Assembly (NCBI RefSeq): GCF_004359215.1
Contig: NC_090610.1
Coordinates: 9,838,067 to 9,877,326 of the forward strand
DNA length: 39,260 nucleotides
From: Bremia lactucae
Lineage: Eukaryota; Oomycota; Peronosporomycetes; Peronosporales; Peronosporaceae
Reading direction: 5' to 3'
Below the pieces are notes generated by a model, which was given only the letters and a program-made list of their open reading frames with translations, was not told where the DNA came from and did not search any database. A program made the translations under genes and the position numbers. This document shows, piece by piece, positions 29,436-39,260 of this stretch (within the stretch, counting starts at the first letter, position 1; the number at the start of each line of letters is the position of its first letter).

Positions 29436-29842
29436 TAGCTACCAAAGACAAATTCTAAGGCTTTAAAGTAGAAGATTAGATACGTAAAACTGTATTAATT
29501 TGGCTATTTCATTATAATCTTCTATTTACTGGCTTTAGTATATTATTAACCAACTGTGCAATGCGCCTACTTGCGCGACGCCTAATCGTGTCTTGTAACG
29601 ATTGGCGGGGATGATTTTAACTTTGATCAACCAATCAATAGAACTAATTTCATATTGCGTCAATAAAACCAAATTTAAAATATTGGAATTATTAAGTCAA
29701 AATCATTAAAAGATAATAGTTCCAATTTTTTAAATTTGGTAATATTGAACTTCTTTCTTCAATCCTTTTATAGGAAACAATTTTTATTAATTTTCCTACA
29801 GGACATCATATTTGTGAAACGGGACACCCTGTTGCATCATCG
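29436..29842 (-). repeat. LTR, family C (left end truncated)
   Basis: Aligns with the right part of 1162-1577. In sense it starts TGCAACAGGGTGTC at 29842, preceded by the purine tract AAAGGGGCGATGA (29843-29856 reversed). The left end abuts the family B LTR. The duplicate lies at 31942-32348. Confidence 0.65.
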
Positions 29843-29961
29843 CCCCTTTAAACAACAGTAACTTTGGTGACTGGTGTAAATGTGACAGAGAGTACTGTTA
29901 TGTATCTCACTAAAATAGCACTTGTTGGTTTTATTTTAATTCCAGCATTTAATCACGCTTG

Positions 29962-30210
29962 ATGACGAAACCCGTGCTCGTCGCCAGAGGCAGCATAGCT
30001 GGCAGCCGCATGTCTCAATGCAATGCAAATGTTTCAGTAGTTTCTAATGCGTCTACTACGTGGAAAAATGTCGCCTCCTTCTTCAATGGAGGTTACTTGA
30101 ATAAGTTACCTGCTACTCCCATTGTAGGTGGTCTGGCCGAGTCGGGGTCAATGCCTGACTCCGTGGCAACAGTAAAGGCCTCCGGATCATTCGGGTCAAC
30201 GTCCGCATAA
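29962..30210 (+). CDS. Antisense ORF of family C LTR element (82 codons)
   Basis: ATG exactly 120 nt from the LTR edge, as in family A. It encodes MTKPVLVARGSIAGSRMSQC and continues Ser/Ala/Gly-rich to TAA at 30210. The leader between LTR and ATG resembles that of family A (TTTAAAC-ACA, then TTTTAATTCCA before the ATG). Protein similarity to the A frame is weak. No domain recognised. The frame continues past the stop with possible coding sequence to about 30300, so this may be a truncated copy. Duplicate at 32468-32716. Confidence 0.45.
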   Translation: MTKPVLVARGSIAGSRMSQCNANVSVVSNASTTWKNVASFFNGGYLNKLPATPIVGGLAESGSMPDSVATVKASGSFGSTSA

Positions 30211-30305
30211 CCAACGGGTTCTAACGTGTCAGCCAAAGAGGTGATGACGAAGTTTTTGTACACTTCGTCCGACCTTATTGGTGCGGAATCATCTTGTGAT
30301 GACTC

Positions 30306-30683
30306 CGACCATGGTCATCCCTAAGCTCGATTCTAAAGCCATGAAATGGGCACTCATGTGCAGCACGTCTACAAATGACACTTAATCCACGTGGAATTTA
30401 CTGAAACAGCAAATGACTAGCATGTTTGCACCACCTGATCAAGCTATTCGTACGCGATCAAGACTCATAGTGAGTCGTTAAGGTAAACGAGCACTTGGAC
30501 TATGTCCAGGAGTTGAGAACTCTCATTGCCGCTACGTATCAAGACTCGCTGCAAGAAGCAATTTCAGTAACCGTGTTCATGAGGGGTCTCAATGAGGGCG
30601 TTGCCCGGACGAAATTGTTCCGATCCTATCCTGTTACTTTAGAAGAGGCACTTACCATAGCGCTACACGCTGAAATCGACTTT
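30306..30683 (+). pseudogene. Gypsy gag fragment, plus strand (copy 1, cut at the N)
   Basis: Reads KLDSKAMKWALMCST, later APPDQAIRTRSRLI and, in another frame, LDYVQELRTLIAATYQ. It is the inverted counterpart of 28190-28665. The same sequence continues intact in copy 2 from about 32812. Confidence 0.75.
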
Positions 30684-30684
30684 N
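30684..30684. other. Assembly join (single N)
   Basis: Joins two contig ends that share 2505 bp (28179-30683 and 30685-33189). The frame across it is artificial. Confidence 0.9.
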
Positions 30685-33189
30685 TTTTCTTTCTGCTCAG
30701 CGAGGCTTAGGTCCATGGGTTCCGGTCTATTAGATATTCCGATGTGCTCGAAGAGCCTGTACGGTAAACGAGCCTGCTAACACAAGCGGACTTAAAGTCG
30801 ATTTCAGCGTGTAGCGCTATGGTAAGTGCCTCTTCTAAAGTAACAGGATAGGATCGGAACAATTTCGTCCGGGCAACGCCCTCATTGAGACCCCTCATGA
30901 ACACGGTTACTGAAATTGCTTCTTGCAGCGAGTCTTGATACGTAGCGGCAATGAGAGTTCTCAACTCCTGGACATAGTCCAAGTGCTCGTTTACCCTGAC
31001 GATTCGCTATGAGTCTTGATCGCGTACGAATAGCCTGATCAGGTGGTGCAAACATGCTAGTCATTTGCTGTTTTAGGTAATGCCACGTGGATTAAGTCTC
31101 ACTTGTAGACGTGCTGCACATGAGTGCCCATTTCATGGCTTTACCACGGAGCTTAGAGATGGCCATGGTTACGTTTTGTTGTTCTGTTAAGAACACGGCA
31201 CAGTCTGTGGACATCTCTATTTGCTTGATCCAAAAAGCTTTCCTCCCTCTTTACCTTAAATGTCTTAAAATTGACAACAAGGGAGCGAGCCTTAGGCTCT
31301 GGATCTGGTACAGAAATGTACCGAGTCGGCATAGATTCCGCTAATTGGTCCTGGACCGTCCGATAAGAATGATTTTTTTTTGCAGAAACGCTTCAAGCCT
31401 TGCATCCAGAACCTCGGGTCCCTTGTACATGATGAACTCGATGTGTTCTATCCCCAGCAAGGTTTTCAGCTTCCACAACGCTGCGCGTTTCGCCCCTGCA
31501 AGGTCGTGAAAGTGTCCATTCAGCAGAGGATTAGACTTATAAAGACTCAGGCTCAGTGAATTGTATTAGCTCGTAGAGCTTAATGAACCCTAGCTCAAGA
31601 GATGCAGGGGCTAGTCGAACCAAGTGGCAACTCGTGCCCGAGAGTATGTACTTTAGAAAGGTTACTTACTCTCGAAGATCAATGCGAAAGCCTTAGGAAG
31701 GCACTAGACGCTGTAAGATCAAAGAGGAACTAAATTTAGTAGATTATTTAAATCTAAATCTTACCCTTGCTAAATTAGAAAATTATCGGCCGCCAGATTT
31801 ATATCTCGCGACTGCGAAATATGTTACCCTTTATTATGGGATTTCAAGTGATAAGGTATTTTAGAATAGAACAAAAGGTATTTACCCATAAAGTAAATGC
31901 AATGCAACAACGGTGCACTAACCGAAGTGTGCTTCATTACATAGCTACCAAAGACAAATTCTAAGGCTTTAAAGTAGAAGATTAGATACGTAAAACTGTA
32001 TTAATTTGGCTATTTCATTATAATCTTCTATTTACTGGCTTTAGTATATTATTAACCAACTGTGCAATGCGCCTACTTGCGCGACGCCTAATCGTGTCTT
32101 GTAACGATTGGCGGGGATGATTTTAACTTTGATCAACCAATCAATAGAACTAATTTCATATTGCGTCAATAAAACCAAATTTAAAATATTGGAATTATTA
32201 AGTCAAAATCATTAAAAGATAATAGTTCCAATTTTTTAAATTTGGTAATATTGAACTTCTTTCTTCAATCCTTTTATAGGAAACAATTTTTATTAATTTT
32301 CCTACAGGACATCATATTTGTGAAACGGGACACCCTGTTGCATCATCGCCCCTTTAAACAACAGTAACTTTGGTGACTGGTGTAAATGTGACAGAGAGTA
32401 CTGTTATGTATCTCACTAAAATAGCACTTGTTGGTTTTATTTTAATTCCAGCATTTAATCACGCTTGATGACGAAACCCGTGCTCGTCGCCAGAGGCAGC
32501 ATAGCTGGCAGCCGCATGTCTCAATGCAATGCAAATGTTTCAGTAGTTTCTAATGCGTCTACTACGTGGAAAAATGTCGCCTCCTTCTTCAATGGAGGTT
32601 ACTTGAATAAGTTACCTGCTACTCCCATTGTAGGTGGTCTGGCCGAGTCGGGGTCAATGCCTGACTCCGTGGCAACAGTAAAGGCCTCCGGATCATTCGG
32701 GTCAACGTCCGCATAACCAACGGGTTCTAACGTGTCAGCCAAAGAGGTGATGACGAAGTTTTTGTACACTTCGTCCGACCTTATTGGTGCGGAATCATCT
32801 TGTGATGACTCCGACCATGGTCATCCCTAAGCTCGATTCTAAAGCCATGAAATGGGCACTCATGTGCAGCACGTCTACAAATGACACTTAATCCACGTGG
32901 AATTTACTGAAACAGCAAATGACTAGCATGTTTGCACCACCTGATCAAGCTATTCGTACGCGATCAAGACTCATAGTGAGTCGTTAAGGTAAACGAGCAC
33001 TTGGACTATGTCCAGGAGTTGAGAACTCTCATTGCCGCTACGTATCAAGACTCGCTGCAAGAAGCAATTTCAGTAACCGTGTTCATGAGGGGTCTCAATG
33101 AGGGCGTTGCCCGGACGAAATTGTTCCGATCCTATCCTGTTACTTTAGAAGAGGCACTTACCATAGCGCTACACGCTGAAATCGACTTT
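30685..33189 (+). repeat. 2505-bp duplicated segment, copy 2
   Basis: Repeats 28179-30683 with one difference seen (C at 31196 against T at 28690). It contains minus-strand gag from 31332, the B LTR (31562-31941), the C LTR (31942-32348) and the C antisense ORF (32468-32716). Probably the same locus represented twice. Confidence 0.9.
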
Positions 33190-33890
33190 AAGTCCGCTTG
33201 TGTTAGCAGGCTCGTTTACCGTACAGGCTCTTCGAGCACATCGGAATATCTAATAGACCGGAACCCATGGACCTAAGCCTCGCTGAGCAGAAAGAAAAAT
33301 TTCAAGCTGTGGAACAGCATAGACACATTCGTAGATGTTATATATGCAGAAGCACGAAACACTTACTCCCGGCTTATCTCTTTCGTAACGCGTGCAGGGC
33401 AACAACTCCGACCTACACCAGAAATCTGGTACGGTGCGGAAAAACGTTGATACCCAGCAGGGCGACGCGCCCTACTGGGGAGACCTAGGCTCTGTTGAAC
33501 CTCTGGGGGGGGTGAGAGTTAACAGGACCTTAGCCCCAATGAGCTCTGTGCGTAAGGGCACGGAGCGTGAGTACAAGCTTGGCTTTTTAGTCACCCAGGC
33601 GACTGTATAGGGCTTGATGAGCCAAGGTTAATTTTATTGAATGAGGGACGTCTTGCGTTTATGCTCGATGTCTTTCCCTTGAAGGGAATCAGCGATATGC
33701 TGAGGCGTTTAAAAGCACATGAAGGTGATATAATGACTTGACCGGGACTCGTGTCACTGTTACAAACTTTCCGTGAACTTAGGTATTTAGTTTTTGAACT
33801 TGACAGTGTGGAATGCCGTCTCGTCCTTGATTTGGACTCGAGATATGATCTCATCTCTCGTATGGAGGTCTAGATGGTCAAATTGCGACC
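32812..33890 (+). pseudogene. Gypsy gag and protease region, plus strand (inverted arm)
   Basis: Inverted copy of 27607-28665: KAMKWALMCSTST, the capsid frame 33001-33276 (LDYVQELRTLIAATYQ, then TLEEALTIALHAEIDFKSAC), the knuckle CYICRSTKHLLPAY lacking its last Cys, and protease-region sequence to about 33866. All of pol is then absent and family B antisense-ORF sequence follows directly, so this is an internal-deletion derivative. Its 5' part is also foreign (family C). Confidence 0.75.
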
Positions 33891-34216
33891 CGTGATCTCT
33901 TGGAGGCGCTCTTCACACTAAGTGGAGTGATTCGATAGTTACTGTGAGCTTTTGATTTATCAAGGTCAGCAGCTTGACGACGAGCTTGTTCCTCTCGGAG
34001 GATTGGCTGCACTTGCTATTCATCGAGTGTGTTCGTCATTATGTTGAACACAGGGTCCGGTGGCCTGCGCAATGCAGCTAAAGCATCCGCGGCACCCCGT
34101 TCTGGGAACGGATTTGGAGCCTTACGAGATTTGCCCACACGACGAGGCGTGCAGGAGCGACGCTCTTTATTCTCATCCTCGGATGTAGGGTAAATTTAAA
34201 TTCCATCAGGTTCGCA
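33890..34216 (-). pseudogene. Antisense ORF of family B, second copy (truncated)
   Basis: From ATG near 34216 or 34206, next to the LTR at 34377, the minus strand reads KAPNPFPERGAADALAALRR, then IMTNTLDE-stop and EEQARRQAADLDKSKAHSNY. This matches PERGAADVFTALSRTRD, IITNPLDEEQ and EERARRRAAEIAKAKAHREY of the copy at 22690-23564. It breaks off where the internal deletion joins gag. Conservation of this frame between two diverged copies supports it as a real gene of the family. Confidence 0.6.
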
Positions 34217-34363
34217 TCGTGGAGGAAGGTGCTAAGAGTGGGTGACTCACACTTCGTTGTCATCCGACAAAGCAATGCTAAACACAATCAAACGGACAGC
34301 TGCTTGAATTCCAACCTCAAAGAGGGAATGAAGCGATTGCTGTCACTCAGTGTCAACAGTCTG

Positions 34364-34376
34364 ATGGTCGGAGGGT
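34364..34376 (+). other. Polypurine tract, family B (second copy)
   Basis: GATGGTCGGAGGG immediately before TGTAATAGAGC, matching GATGGGGGAGGG of the first copy with two changes. It orients this copy on the plus strand. Confidence 0.5.
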
Positions 34377-34722
34377 GTAATAGAGCACACATCAGTTGAA
34401 GAACCGGTGATTTACTTCATGTGTAAGATACATTTGTTCTGATTAAAATAGCTATCACTAAAATCCCATTAACATATGTGGCAGCCGCCAGATATAAATC
34501 TGACGGCGGAAATTTTCTGTTAGATTTTAAATTTCAATAATATACTAAATTTAGTTCCCCTATTGATGTTACAGAGTCTAGGGCCTTTTAAAGGGCTTGC
34601 GCATTGATCTACGAGAGAATAAACATTTCTAAGGTATATACACTCGGGCTCTAGTTGCCACTTGTTCTACGAACCCCTGACATCCTTAAATTAGGGTTCG
34701 ATAAGCTCTACGAGCTTGTACA
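34377..34722 (+). repeat. LTR, family B (3' LTR of the inverted derivative)
   Basis: 346 bp from TGTAATAGAGCACACATC to GAGCTTGTACA. It aligns in reverse with 22281-22536 and 21233-21372, and with 29056-29435. Confidence 0.7.
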
Positions 34723-35153
34723 ACTCAGTGAGTTACTCTGACTTAAGGAGCAAGGTGGCACCGCCACAGAACCTGTCAAATAGGGAAAAGGGACTGCATT
34801 CTGCGCAAAGTGTGAAATGCGTTGCTTGAAAGCGTAAAGCGGAAGCGAGGATAAAGAATCTAAGGGTGTCAAATGCTCATTCTGAATGGTCAATTTTTAA
34901 TTAGAATTATTTGTGGGCCGTTAACCAAAATCATTTAATTTCCGTGCCATGTCGCAAATTAGGTTCTCGTTGCATTAACTTTGCATTGATCAATAGTTAT
35001 TTTTAGTTCATACAAGAAGATAATAAACAAATCTGACGTACCGATTACGCTTTAGTCAACCACTTTTTCCCCAAGAAATTCAAGCTTCTTTTTCTCGCTT
35101 TTGCAATTTCCAAATAGAGCGACTCTAGCTTGTCTTAATGCATGATAGAGTTC
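34723..35153. other. Kinesin 3' flank
   Basis: About 430 bp of AT-rich DNA between the LTR and the kinesin stop. I see no gene or RNA in it. Confidence 0.5.
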
Positions 35154-37973
35154 TTAAGCAAGTGCATCTTCCGTTACCTTTCCATTCAATGCCAAAGCTA
35201 ATTGATCGCGTTGAGAGCGCATAATATCCTCCAGGTCCTCAAGCTTTTTTTGCAGCTCTAAAGTCTCCTTTGTCTCTTCATCCGCCGTCAGAGATCGCAA
35301 TTGCTGAAGCTGAAACTCTGCGAACTTGGTCGCAGCACTGGATGTTTCCAGTTCATCTTGTGTGGTTATTAATTCCTTCTCGAGGCGCTGAATTGCATCC
35401 TGGTACTGATCAAGCTTCCGTCCAAGTCTCGAGCTAAGTGCATTCACTCGCCGAGCTTCTCGATAAGTGTCATTTACTCCTGCATCGCCGTCTTCACTAG
35501 CATTAAAACCATCAATTGAGAAACAGTCGTCACCAGCCTCGTCCTCATCCCCGGATGCGTAGGTAGTTGAGTTCGAGTCCGTAATCACAGAAGATCCCGA
35601 CTTTGGACTGGGTGGGCTGCAAAGCATTGGTCTCTTCGTGTACATCAACTCTGTCACGTCGTCAAATAACGACCGGTAAACATTAAGTAGCTCCTGCATT
35701 CCCTGCATTTCTTCGCTTGGCACAGTCGATGCTTCAAGAATCGGTGTGTCCACTTCCTCCCCTTCAATACCTTGGGCAGAATCCACGAGTGGGGTTTCAC
35801 TAGCTCGCTGATGTTCGTCTTCAACAAAGGCTTTCCACTCAAGAAGCTCACACAATTCATGCCGAAGCAGATCATTCTCCGCCTCGGCTTCTTGCGACCG
35901 CTGCAACAACTCCTCGATTTGATGCTTTTGCTCAGCAACTACCTTTTGAAGTTCGCGCTCCCGTTTTTCAGCTGCTACACGAGCAACTGCCGACACCTCA
36001 TCATCCTTAAAATATTCTTGATTGTCCTGATGATGAGAGCGCACAGCACCACCAAATCGCTTGGGTGTCGGAAGCATAGATATTCGTGGAGCTAGCATTT
36101 TACTTGGTTTGCGTTGTGGCAATCGGCCATACTTGTTTCGATTTGGGTCGAATGTGACTTCTTTGTATTCTTCAAAACGACAAATCATGCGGTAAAGCAG
36201 CAATTCTAGACGATCGCAACGCATCAAAGCAACATCGCGCTCTTGTTGCATTCGTTCGTCTTCATTTAATTCAGAAAGATCCACTTGAGCCATTGCACCA
36301 CTTGCTTGCAACAGCTTTTGCATCATTTCTAATGCTGGCTCCCACCGATTCTGCTTTTTCTTTTCACGCGCTTGAGCTTTAGATTCGACACTGATTACTG
36401 CTTCTACTTGCTGCCCATTATTCAACATATTAGCGACAAGAGCGCCATCTACTGATGTGGAGTTAATTGCAGTTGCACGCAATGTCGCAATTTCTTGCAA
36501 CAGCTTTTCGATTTGCTCTTTCAATACAGGCACGAGCGAGTCTGAATCTTCGTTCTGCACCGCATTATTCTTGATAAACTTAGCACGTTGAGCAAATTTG
36601 AGCGTACTTAGCGTTTCTGTGAAAAACTTTTCTTCAGACGCAATGGTCGCCACAATACTCGTGATAGCATTCCCACCGAGAGCATCCCGCAAAAGGAAGG
36701 TAAGCTTTGAGTCACGATAGTGGACATGCCTCTTGTGGCCATTGCATACATCCACTAATGCCATTATAACGTTGCCAAGCGCTGACAACGATTTGTTAAT
36801 CTGTGCCGCCTCCTTAAGCCGCTTGCCTTGCACGCGCGTCTGTCGCTGCTTTTCACTACCTGCAAGATCCACTAAATGCAAACACGAACGACGTGTACGC
36901 TTCACACCAGCTGACGTGCGCTCTTCTAGCACTAATTTTACCGTAAATACAGCATGCGAACGCGAGCTTTCGCGATTCATATCGGTTGAAGAGATATGTC
37001 GATTCTGCGATCCTTGCTGCAGTAATATTAACGCGTCTTCCATGCTCTTGACAGGAACCTCGCGCAATTGGTCCACATACACTTCTTTGTTCCGATCTTC
37101 TCGAAGACTCTTGGGCTGCTGAGCGGCCATAGAGCCTCGGGGCTCCAACAGATCGAATACTTTTTCATTGTAAATCTCCAAATACGAGCATGCAAGAGTG
37201 TATACAAACACTTGTTCGGATTCGTGTTCATTGCAAAATGACGCATTGTGTTCTTGAGCCAAAGCCGCAAGTCGAACGAATAAATGCTCTAAAATACGCG
37301 GCGTCAGTCCACGTAAAGGGGATAGTCGAAGCTCGTGCACATCCGCTGTACTTGCTCCCAGCATCGTAAATGTCTTTCCAGACCCTGTCTGTCCATAGGC
37401 AAATATACTGCCATTATATCCTTTGATTGTATTCTCGACCGCCACACGACCAGCGTTTTGAAAGATATCGTCCTGCTCACAACTTTCTGCAAAGACCCAA
37501 TCAAAGCCAAATCGCTTTTCCTGCTGAGACAATGGAGCCAAAGTCACGCCACGTTGGTCAGGTGCAACTTCCACTGCCTTTTTGCCGTCTTTACCAGACG
37601 AGGGTCGAATACGTAGCATCACGCGAATGTTATTCGATTGCGCATCCGCATTACTTGAAGGGTCAACGCTTGGAACAGCTAAAAAGGATTGTGGTTTCGT
37701 TACTGAGACTGAAGTCTCATATACCTTCTTACGATTACGAGGCTGCTGAAGAGGGCGTTGTAAACTCTTAGTAAGACGCTGAGGGACAGGCGATTGTATT
37801 CTCGATGCTGCGCTGGTATTCCTTTCCCCCGGGCCGACAGTAGGAGGCACGAGAAACGACGGCTTCGATGACGGTCGCCCACTCGGGCCTGGAATTCTAC
37901 AGTATGGAAATATTATACGAGAATTTTATCAGGTTTTAGTTTAAAAGACGCACCGAGACGATGGAAATGGCAT
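35154..37973 (-). CDS. Kinesin-12 (KIF15-like) motor protein, 2 exons
   Basis: A plus-end microtubule motor of the kinesin-12 type, probably acting on the spindle. The long frame has no ATG before the motor: its apparent start at 37850 is GTG. A 57-bp GT-AG intron (37953-37897) joins it to a 20-nt first exon at 37973-37954 (MPFPSS plus a split Arg codon), giving 920 aa. The motor spans residues 96 to about 450: NIRVMLRIRP, P-loop GQTGSGKT at 175-182, switch I NRESSRSH at 314-321, switch II DLAGSEK at 350-356, then SKLTFLLRDALGGNA and LSTLKFAQRAKFIKN. The last two features and NEDSDSLVPVLKEQIEKL favour KIF15. Coiled-coil segments rich in Glu/Gln fill the C-terminal half. The first exon is inferred; another upstream exon is possible. 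Confidence 0.88.
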
Positions 37974-38443
37974 TTATGCCGCTCGCAGCGGACGAAGTTT
38001 TAGGTGCGATATATTCCACGGCGACGTCGTTCGACGTTTGAATTCAAGACAGAGATAAATGATTTAATGGGACATAAACCTTTCAGAAGAAATACTTTTA
38101 AAAAATCTACGACCTCTGTCCACTGTCATAAAAAAATTCTCAGTGCACACAAAATATGTTGTACTGCACACTGTAGGGTTGAAGTGCTTCCTTACGTGTA
38201 GCTTTCTAAAGACGCGCTGCTGAGAGTGACTAAATATCCAAATTTGATTGGTTGGCTCAAGAAATTATCTTCCAGAGGAAGATTCTACAATTTAAATTTC
38301 CGTTAGGTGGCAATTGTAGTATAAAACCTTGTAATCTAATTGTGATGGAAACAATTTAAGTATTGCTGTTCTCTCCGAGAATATTTCAGTCCTCGAATAT
38401 TCTATAATAATTGAAAAATGTTTTGGTTGTTTGCTACTTGTAT
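37974..38443. other. Kinesin upstream region
   Basis: AT-rich, about 470 bp, with no convincing ORF or RNA gene. I found no clear initiator motif for the kinesin on the minus strand. Confidence 0.4.
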
Positions 38444-38490
38444 TGTAACGGCACCTTTCACTAGTACTGATAAGTACTAGTTAATCTTAC
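38444..38490 (-). repeat. LTR family C fragment, 47 bp
   Basis: TGTAACGGCACCTTTCACTA and onward equals the first part of 1162-1208 apart from a 2-bp deletion and a few changes. It is cut off by the next LTR, so the latter inserted into it. Confidence 0.6.
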
Positions 38491-39043
38491 TGTAACGGGC
38501 TAGAGTTGCCCTAATGTTACACAGTCCCCATTAAGTACATTTGGTACTTAAGGGGATGGTTGATTACTAAATAATAGTAATTAGACCCAACACTCGGGTG
38601 TGGTGCACATTTGTGACCAACCCTTGTGGATGTGATGCACATGGGTGCATTCACATTAGGAGGGATGACGCCCAGCGTCATCCATGATGACGGCTAGCGT
38701 CATCAGTTACGCGAGGTATCTATAAAGATACGCTCGCAATACATATTAAATGATATCTATAGAGATATCATTTTAATTGATAAAAATAGGTATTTGTATT
38801 TAATTCTATTAAATACGAATCAGTCTGAAATTTACTACCTACTTGGTAAGTGCGCACGAGGAGACGGATTACCGCTCCCGTGACGTCACTTCACCAGAGT
38901 TCTTAGTGTGTTGGGTGAGGTCGCTTGCGCGCCCACCACAACTATCTCACTGCACGCAAGAGAAGCAGGTGCAAGCCGCTTCCTCGCTGTGCTAGGGTGT
39001 GTGCTAAGTAGAGCGTGGCCGCATTACGACGTGCCCGCCTACA
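38491..39043 (+). repeat. LTR, family D (5' LTR)
   Basis: About 553 bp, from TGTAACGGGC to GCCTACA. It contains an inverted-repeat cluster of GATGACG/CGTCATC at 38663-38704 and a palindromic GATATCTATAGAGATATC at 38752-38769. A primer-binding-like site follows its right edge, which marks it as a 5' LTR. No second copy is in the window, so the right edge is inferred from the TGTA...TACA ends. Confidence 0.55.
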
Positions 39044-39045
39044 CT

Positions 39046-39063
39046 TGGTAGCACTTGAAATCC
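39046..39063 (+). other. Candidate primer-binding site, family D
   Basis: TGGTAGCACTTGAAATCC begins 2 nt after the LTR and starts with TGG, complementary to a tRNA CCA end. The tRNA is not identified. Confidence 0.4.
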
Positions 39064-39099
39064 TTCCCACGACCCGCATCTCTGCGTGTGTACGTGAGG

Positions 39100-39260
39100 A
39101 TGAGCCTCAACATTGATTGGGCTCATTTTCCCCACCTCTCCGAACATCATCGGGAGGTGGCAGGGCTAATGGCGCAGGGACTTGGTGAACAAGCCCTGGC
39201 CAGGCTCCTGGGTAGTCCTCCTGAGCAACATGTTGCTCAGTTGGAGCAGTTTGAGGCATT
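39100..39260 (+). CDS. 5' end of the first ORF (gag-like) of family D, partial
   Basis: ATG at 39100 opens 53 codons to the window edge (MSLNIDWAHFPHLSEHH, then GLGEQALARLLGSPPEQH). It lies 57 nt after the LTR and is the expected position of gag. The sequence is helical and acidic; no domain can be recognised in so short a piece. Confidence 0.45.
   Translation, partial: MSLNIDWAHFPHLSEHHREVAGLMAQGLGEQALARLLGSPPEQHVAQLEQFEA

Larger units (their letters stand above)
28179..30683 (+). repeat. 2505-bp duplicated segment, copy 1 (ends at an N)
   Basis: Identical to 30685-33189 at every position compared, except T at 28690 against C at 31196. It contains minus-strand gag, the B and C LTRs, the C antisense ORF and the start of plus-strand gag. 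It ends exactly at the N, and copy 2 begins exactly after it, the signature of overlapping contig ends. Confidence 0.9.

Noticed and set aside
30495..30710. A 71-codon frame crossing the N at 30684
   Set aside because: It is an artefact of the contig join; the true gag frame is that at 33001-33276.
37700..37882. A 60-codon minus-strand frame starting at ATG 37882 as the kinesin N-terminus
   Set aside because: It is in another frame and gives no family match; the short upstream exon explains the start better.
1..39260. tRNA, rRNA or CRISPR arrays
   Set aside because: None recognised on either strand by eye; the repeats found are all assigned to mobile elements or ORF-internal repeats.

Overview
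The window is eukaryotic. The intergenic DNA is AT-rich and packed with retrotransposons. The genes are compact, with GT-AG introns of only about 55-75 bp, and Inr-like start elements of the oomycete type (TCATT/GCTCA) lie about 50 bp before some ATGs. Gene content and the Ty3/Gypsy and LINE families point to an oomycete, probably Peronosporales (Phytophthora or a downy mildew). The species cannot be named from the sequence alone.

Host genes, left to right: ELOF1 transcription elongation factor (+, 1794-2182, 3 exons); a poorly resolved minus-strand gene candidate (2312-3373); a large EF-hand/DUSP ubiquitin-specific protease related to USP32 (+, 3617-8080, one exon); mitochondrial ATP synthase F0 subunit b (+, 18197-19258, 3 exons); the DNA-replication subunit GINS1/PSF1 (-, 19491-20386, 6 short exons), convergent with the ATP synthase gene; and a kinesin-12/KIF15-like motor (-, 35154-37973, with a 20-nt first exon). 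ELOF1, GINS1 and the kinesin start are visible only after splicing by eye.

Between them lie nested mobile elements. (i) An LTR retrotransposon 3' end (family A) at 1-1095, then an LTR of family C. (ii) A nearly complete LINE at 8628-15787 with a perfect 15-bp target-site duplication and an uninterrupted endonuclease/reverse-transcriptase ORF. (iii) A complete pogo/Tigger-like DNA transposon at 15864-18046 with TA duplication, terminal inverted repeats and a decayed transposase that carries its own intron. (iv) A 13.5-kb Gypsy cluster (21.2-34.7 kb): a chromodomain-bearing family B element on the minus strand with decayed gag and pol, its 3' LTR split by a family A element, then an inverted gag-only deletion derivative. 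(v) The 5' end of another LTR element (family D) at 38491-39260, entering its first ORF at the window edge.

The most unusual feature is a set of antisense reading frames just inside the 3' LTR of three LTR families. In family A it is open for 178 codons to the window edge. In families A and C the ATG lies 120-121 nt from the LTR edge in all three copies. In family B it converges with the end of pol, leaving an 18-nt gap. Orientation is proven by pol only in B; in A and C it rests on polypurine tracts.

Two single N bases mark assembly joins. At 30684 the flanking 2505-bp stretches are the same sequence, so about 2.5 kb is probably a false duplication. At 21969 the internal part of a family A element seems to be missing.
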